Source: CAJBNH01 sp964447285 (GTDB taxonomy: Bacteria > Myxococcota_A > UBA9042). From it: DNA of 64,000 nt. The notes under the pieces are model-generated. The model worked only from the letters and a program-made list of their open reading frames with translations, did not search any database and had not been told where the DNA came from. Both the position numbers and the translations under genes were made by a program. This document shows, piece after piece, positions 59,658-64,000 of this stretch. Position 1 is the first letter of the stretch, and each line of letters opens with the position of its first letter. The stretch spans positions 1 through 64,000 of the forward strand of contig CAYURO010000015.1 in assembly GCA_964447285.1 (NCBI GenBank), read 5' to 3'.

Positions 59658-61025
59658 CTACCGCAGTGTCCGCCGCAGCTTTTCCAGCACCGAAGCGGGC
59701 GCGCGCAGCATCAGGCGCACGCCTTCGCCGTGGTAGGTCTCTTCGAGAACGCGGGTCGCCGCGCGGATCTCGCCCAGCATCCCCAGCTTTGCGTAGGGCA
59801 CGTCGACCTGTGCTGCCGCCATTTGCGAGTCGTAGAAGTCGACGATGGCCTGCCGCAACGCCTGCATCGTCTTCGGGTCGCGCGTGCTGGTCCTCAGGGC
59901 ATCCGGGAACTCGCCGCCCAGACGCTCCAGCCCTGCAGGCTCGACCCGGTCGGTCTTGTGCAGCAGCAACTGAACCGGAATCTCGCCCGCACCGATCTCC
60001 GCCAGCACTTGCCGCGTCACCGACAGATGGGCGGGCATTTCGGGGTCCGATGCGTCGAGCACGATCAGCAGCAGACCCGCCTCACGCGCCTCCTCCAGCG
60101 TCGACCGGAACGAGGCGACCAGACCATGCGGCAGGTTGCGCAGGAAGCCGACCGTGTCGGCCACCAGAATACGCGGCGTCGTCTCCGGCTGCAGCGCGCG
60201 CACCGTCGTGCCCAGCGTGGCGAACAGGGCATCCTGGACGTAGACCTCGCTGCCGGTCAGCACCCGCATCAGCGACGACTTGCCAGAGTTGGTGTAGCCG
60301 ACCAGCGCCACCCGCGCCTGTTCAGTGCGGCGGGCGCGGCGCGAGTCTTCGGTCGCGCGGACGGTCTCGAGCTCCTTGCGAAGGGCTGCCGTGCGGTCGC
60401 GCGTCCGCTGCTTGGCCAACTCCAAGTTCGTGTGCCCACGACCGCCACGACCGCCACCGCCGCCCTCGCGGTCCGCGATGTTGTCGTCGTCGCGCAGGCG
60501 TGGCGTGTCGTACAGCAGCCGGGCCAGCTCCAGCTCCAACCGAGCCTCGCGCGTGCGCGCGCGCTGCTCGAAGACCAGCAGAATGATGCCGGTGCGGTCC
60601 AAAACCTCCACGCCCAAGGCCCGCTCGAGGTTGCGCTGCTGGCCAGGCACCAACTCGGCGTCCACCACGACCAGATCGGCGCGGCGCGGCTCCGGAGTCG
60701 ACTCCGGCAGCTCTGCTTCGTCCTTGTCCTTCTTGCCGCCGTGGGTCTTGTTGCGCGGTCCAACGTGAATCTCGCCGGTACCGCCGGTCCACGACGCCGC
60801 CTCATGCAACTTGCCGCCCCCCAACAGCAGCGCCGCCGTCAGATTGGGGCGCTTCTGAGTCAGCCGGTGCACGACGGTCAGGCCCAACCCCTTGCACAGG
60901 TGTTCGAGCTCGTCCAGTGAGACGGAGACTTCCGCGTCCGGGACGTCGGGCAGCTGCACGGAGACCAGCATCGCGCGGCGTTGCGGGCGCTCTGTGTCGT
61001 GGTGACGATCAGCGGGACTGGGCAT
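59658..61025 (-). CDS. hflX: Ribosome-associated GTPase HflX
   Basis: 455 residues. HflX splits stalled 70S ribosomes, often under heat or stress. The N-terminal domain (LTAALLLGGGKLHE, VVDAELVPGQQRNLE, DRTGIILLVFEQRART) and helical linker with a Gly-rich loop are typical. The GTPase has GYTNSGKSS (G1), DTVGFLRNLPH (G3) and HKTD in place of NKxD (G4), a variation worth noting. The insert around residues 90-115 (KTHGGKKDKDE) is unusual. 57 bp separate it from the PfkB-Qng1-like gene downstream on the same strand. Confidence 0.93.
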   Translation of the reverse strand: MPSPADRHHDTERPQRRAMLVSVQLPDVPDAEVSVSLDELEHLCKGLGLTVVHRLTQKRPNLTAALLLGGGKLHEAASWTGGTGEIHVGPRNKTHGGKKDKDEAELPESTPEPRRADLVVVDAELVPGQQRNLERALGVEVLDRTGIILLVFEQRARTREARLELELARLLYDTPRLRDDDNIADREGGGGGRGGRGHTNLELAKQRTRDRTAALRKELETVRATEDSRRARRTEQARVALVGYTNSGKSSLMRVLTGSEVYVQDALFATLGTTVRALQPETTPRILVADTVGFLRNLPHGLVASFRSTLEEAREAGLLLIVLDASDPEMPAHLSVTRQVLAEIGAGEIPVQLLLHKTDRVEPAGLERLGGEFPDALRTSTRDPKTMQALRQAIVDFYDSQMAAAQVDVPYAKLGMLGEIRAATRVLEETYHGEGVRLMLRAPASVLEKLRRTLR

Positions 61026-61324
61026 GGAACTCCGGCGCGGCGGTGCGATCTGGTGCCGGCGCGGCTGGGGGACCGTAGCGCCCTCTCACGAACCGGTCAA
61101 CGTGAAGTGCGCGCCGGGGTGGCGCAGGTTCGCAACACCGCCGAACTCGTCGGACCAGAACCCTGCCAGGCAGTACGGAAGTCGGCCGTCCAATCCAACG
61201 GGGCTTCACTTGACCAGACTCGCCGAGACGGGCTAGGTTCGCGCCATCCAGCGCGCGAACGGCCCCGCCGCATCGGCCGGAGAAGCGGAAATCACGTTGC
61301 CCACTGCGGCGATGGTGCATCTGA
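61026..61324. promoter_or_regulatory. Divergent intergenic region
   Basis: 299 bp between hflX and the hybrid kinase. It must hold both promoters. I see no clear -35/-10 pair, heat-shock element or palindrome. Confidence 0.3.
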
Positions 61325-64000
61325 ATGCAACAGGAAGCGAAAGCCATCCCCGCAAGGCAGGATTTGGACCAAGGTGTGCTGGGCACCGAAGACCTGCGCT
61401 CGCTGCTCGAGGCGCGGCCGGACCTGTTCTTCCATCTGGATGCCAACGGCCGGTTCACGTCCTATCAGGCGAGTGACGAAGCCGACCTGCTTGTCCCGCC
61501 CTCGTTCTTCATCGGCAAGCGCCCGGATGAGGTGCTGCCGCCCGAAGTGGCCAAGGCCCTTGCCGACGCCGGTGCCCAAGCGCTGCGCCAAGGGACGCCA
61601 ACGACCTGCACCTACGAGCTGGAGGTCGCCGGCAGGCGGCAGCAGTTCGAGGCGCGCCTTTTCGGCAATTCCCAAGGTGAGTTGCTGGCTTCCGCGCGAA
61701 ATCTGACCCACCTGAACAAGGCCATCGATGCGCTAGGGGCTGCGGTCGAGGCCAGCTGGCGACAGACCGCCTACCTGCAGTCGATCCTCGACACCTTTCC
61801 CTTCCTGGTCTGGCTCAAGGACGCCGAGAGCCGCTTTCTTGCCGTGAACCGCGCATTCGCAAAGGCCGCGGGGCGGGAGACTACCGCAGAATTCCTTGGG
61901 GTAACGGACTTCGACGTGTGGCCGCACGATCTCGCCAAGGCGTATCGCGCCGACGACGCCGAGGTGCTCACCCGTCGCCACAAGAAGACCGTCGTCGAAG
62001 AAATCAGCCATGAGGGCGACCGCATCTGGTTCGAGACCTTCAAGTCGCCCGTATTCGCCAAGGACGGCACCATGCTCGGCACCGTGGGTTTTTCCCGCGA
62101 CGTCAGCGACCGACTCCGCGCCGAGCACGAGGCCTCGTATCGCGCCAAGTTCGAGAGCCACTTGCGCGAGCTGACGACCGAATTCGTGGACATCACCACC
62201 CGCGGCGTCGACGAAGTCGTCAACGAGTCCTTGGGACGTATCGGCACGTTCATCGAAGCCGACCGCGTCTACGTCTTCCAGTTCGACGCGAACCACCAGC
62301 TGATGGACAACACGCACGAGTGGTGTGCGCCCGGAATCACGCCTGAGATCGAAAACCTGCGCGATGTGCCCTGCTCCATCTTGCCCCGCTGGGTCGTTGA
62401 GCTCGAGGCCCTGCGAGACATTCGCATTTCCAGCGTGGCCGACCTGCCGCAGGACTGGGCCGCCGAGCGCGAGATCTTGCAACCGCAAGGCATCCAGTCG
62501 CTGATCGTCGTGCCGATGATCCATGTGGGCGCCCTGCTTGGCTTCGTGGGCTTCGACTCCGTGCGGAGCAAGCGCGTGTGGCAGGACTTCGAGGCGCACA
62601 TGCTGCGCTTCATGGCGCACCTGATCGGCAGCGCCATCCAACGCAACCGGGCCGAAGCGGCGATGCTCGAGTCGAACCGACAGCTCGAGGAGGCGTCGAC
62701 GCGCGCTCAGGCCGCCAGCCGAGCCAAGAGCCTGTTCCTGGCGACCATGAGCCACGAGATCCGCACCCCCATGAACGGCGTGTTGGGCATGACCGGACTG
62801 CTCGCGGACACCACGTTGGACGATACGCAGCGCGGCTATCTCGAGGCGATCGATGTCTCAGCCCGCGCACTACTAGCGATCATTAACGATATTCTTGACT
62901 TGTCCAAGATCGAGGCCGGCCACATCACGCGCGAGGACACAGACTTCGATCTCGAAGTTCTGCTGGGAGAGGCGCTGGAGCTGACGATTCCGCTGCTGAA
63001 GAACAAGCCGGTGGACATCCGCCTGACCTATCCCAGCAACGCCCCGCACCACGTGGTCGGCGACTCGGGCCGGCTGCGCCAGATCATCGTCAACATCTGC
63101 AGCAACGCCGCGAAGTTCACCGACAAGGGCAACATCGACATCCGGGTGACGGCAACCCCCGAGGGCCCCCACGTGGCGAGCTTCGTCATCGAAGTGACCG
63201 ACACCGGTGTCGGCATCCCCGCTGAGGCGCTGGGGCGGATCTTCGATGCGTTCGAGCAGGCCGACTCGTCCACCGCACGCCGCTTTGGCGGAACCGGTCT
63301 GGGTCTGTCCATCTCCGACCGCCTGATCAAGCTGCTGGGTGGCTCGATCCAAGTCGAGAGCACCGAGGGTGTGGGCTCGACCTTCCGCTGCATCGTGCCA
63401 CTGACGCTCGCTGCCCCGACGGCCCGGCTCCCGGAACGGCATCGTTCGTCCTCGACGCTCCGCAGTCTGCCGCCGATCGAACCCCGCCTTCGCGTCCTGG
63501 TGGCAGAGGATAACCCCGTCAACACCAACCTGATTGTCGCCGTGCTGACCCGCTTGGGCTGCCATGTGGACACGGCGGGCAACGGCATCGAGGCCCTGCA
63601 GGCCCTTGAGTCGGTCGGTTGCGACGTCGTGCTGATGGACTGCGAGATGCCGCTGATGGACGGCTACGAAGCGACCCAACGCATCCGCGCCCTTCCCGTG
63701 GCTCGCGGCGGCAAGGTGCCGATCATCGCCATGACCGCCCACGCGCTGACGGAAGACCGCGACCGCTGTTTGGCCTTCGGCATGGACGACTACCTGTCCA
63801 AACCTCTGCAATTCGACAAGCTTCACGAGCTGTTGGCCAACTTGGCCAGCGCGCTGCCGCCCCACCGCCACACGCACCGGCAAGTCAGCGCCGGGACCGA
63901 GGCGCAGTCCGGCGTCAATCTGGCCAAGTTGGCGGAGCTTGACGTCTTGGACCCCGACGGCACCTCCGGACTGGTGGTCGACCTGATGCGTCTTGTCGTG
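61325..64000 (+). CDS. Hybrid sensor histidine kinase, 3' truncated by the window
   Basis: At least 892 residues, incomplete at the right edge. Domains: PAS (about 25-130), PAS (about 150-265; FPFLVWLKDAESRFLAVNRAF), GAF (about 285-445), HisKA with His477 in MSHEIRTPMNG, HATPase (NAAKF, DTGVGIP, GGTGLGLSI), then a receiver with Asp772 in LMDCEMPLMDG. More may follow, possibly an HPt domain. No membrane helices are visible, so it is a soluble multistep phosphorelay kinase. The ATG at 61325 is the first in frame. Confidence 0.92.
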   Translation, partial: MQQEAKAIPARQDLDQGVLGTEDLRSLLEARPDLFFHLDANGRFTSYQASDEADLLVPPSFFIGKRPDEVLPPEVAKALADAGAQALRQGTPTTCTYELEVAGRRQQFEARLFGNSQGELLASARNLTHLNKAIDALGAAVEASWRQTAYLQSILDTFPFLVWLKDAESRFLAVNRAFAKAAGRETTAEFLGVTDFDVWPHDLAKAYRADDAEVLTRRHKKTVVEEISHEGDRIWFETFKSPVFAKDGTMLGTVGFSRDVSDRLRAEHEASYRAKFESHLRELTTEFVDITTRGVDEVVNESLGRIGTFIEADRVYVFQFDANHQLMDNTHEWCAPGITPEIENLRDVPCSILPRWVVELEALRDIRISSVADLPQDWAAEREILQPQGIQSLIVVPMIHVGALLGFVGFDSVRSKRVWQDFEAHMLRFMAHLIGSAIQRNRAEAAMLESNRQLEEASTRAQAASRAKSLFLATMSHEIRTPMNGVLGMTGLLADTTLDDTQRGYLEAIDVSARALLAIINDILDLSKIEAGHITREDTDFDLEVLLGEALELTIPLLKNKPVDIRLTYPSNAPHHVVGDSGRLRQIIVNICSNAAKFTDKGNIDIRVTATPEGPHVASFVIEVTDTGVGIPAEALGRIFDAFEQADSSTARRFGGTGLGLSISDRLIKLLGGSIQVESTEGVGSTFRCIVPLTLAAPTARLPERHRSSSTLRSLPPIEPRLRVLVAEDNPVNTNLIVAVLTRLGCHVDTAGNGIEALQALESVGCDVVLMDCEMPLMDGYEATQRIRALPVARGGKVPIIAMTAHALTEDRDRCLAFGMDDYLSKPLQFDKLHELLANLASALPPHRHTHRQVSAGTEAQSGVNLAKLAELDVLDPDGTSGLVVDLMRLVV

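Overview
The window looks like one scaffold of a draft, high-GC, Gram-negative genome. It has dense short-gap operons, many lipoproteins, and large secreted proteins built from cysteine-rich repeats of the CDDGxxCT type, P-domains and fibrinogen-like or C-type-lectin-like domains. That combination is typical of Myxococcota and related former Deltaproteobacteria (Bradymonadota-like lineages); this placement is an inference from gene style, not from a marker tree. A run of exactly 100 N at 37799-37898 marks an assembly gap. No rRNA, tRNA, CRISPR array or insertion sequence was recognised.

Layout. 1-8.7 kb is mostly housekeeping: the transketolase C-terminus, a methyltransferase-TPR protein, a phospholipase-D-like enzyme, a hutH-maf-lipoprotein operon, dut and lgt. 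8.8-14.7 kb carries two paralogous secreted P-domain proteins on either side of an antisense TPR lipoprotein. 14.7-24.8 kb holds an M18 aminopeptidase, an amino-acid permease fused to a TraB-like domain, a giant Cys-rich lectin-like lipoprotein, a NodIJ-type ABC fusion and rlmN. 25-32.1 kb is a lipoprotein-rich stretch: a calpain-type C2 protease coupled to a small lipoprotein, a two-gene operon whose first product is a lipoprotein with a circularly permuted dikinase (glucan-water-dikinase-like order), an alpha/beta hydrolase and a metallophosphoesterase. 32.4-39.3 kb has a histone-like small protein, an MBL hydrolase, a YbdL-type aminotransferase, a TetR regulator with a double-palindrome operator coupled to a C45-type hydrolase, and a LytS/LytTR two-component pair cut by the gap.

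39.4-42.4 kb is a rearranged patch. It has an exported protein, a HigBA-type toxin-antitoxin pair, a degenerate fragment of the exported protein, a 35-bp direct repeat and an orphan C-terminal domain fragment. 42.4-51 kb has a TolA-like lipoprotein, prfC, an EamA transporter and an eutC-eutL-unknown-MBL operon without eutB. 51.3-61 kb has two small zinc-ribbon proteins on either side of an SF2 helicase, a double-RidA protein, a class II glutamine amidotransferase, a second Cys-rich lipoprotein, a PfkB kinase fused to a queuosine-salvage-like domain, and hflX. A truncated hybrid histidine kinase closes the window.

The most unusual loci are the PfkB/queuosine-salvage-like fusion (57744-59600), the exported permuted dikinase operon (26656-29771), the permease-TraB fusion (16228-18513) and the eutB-less eutC-eutL operon (49323-50968).
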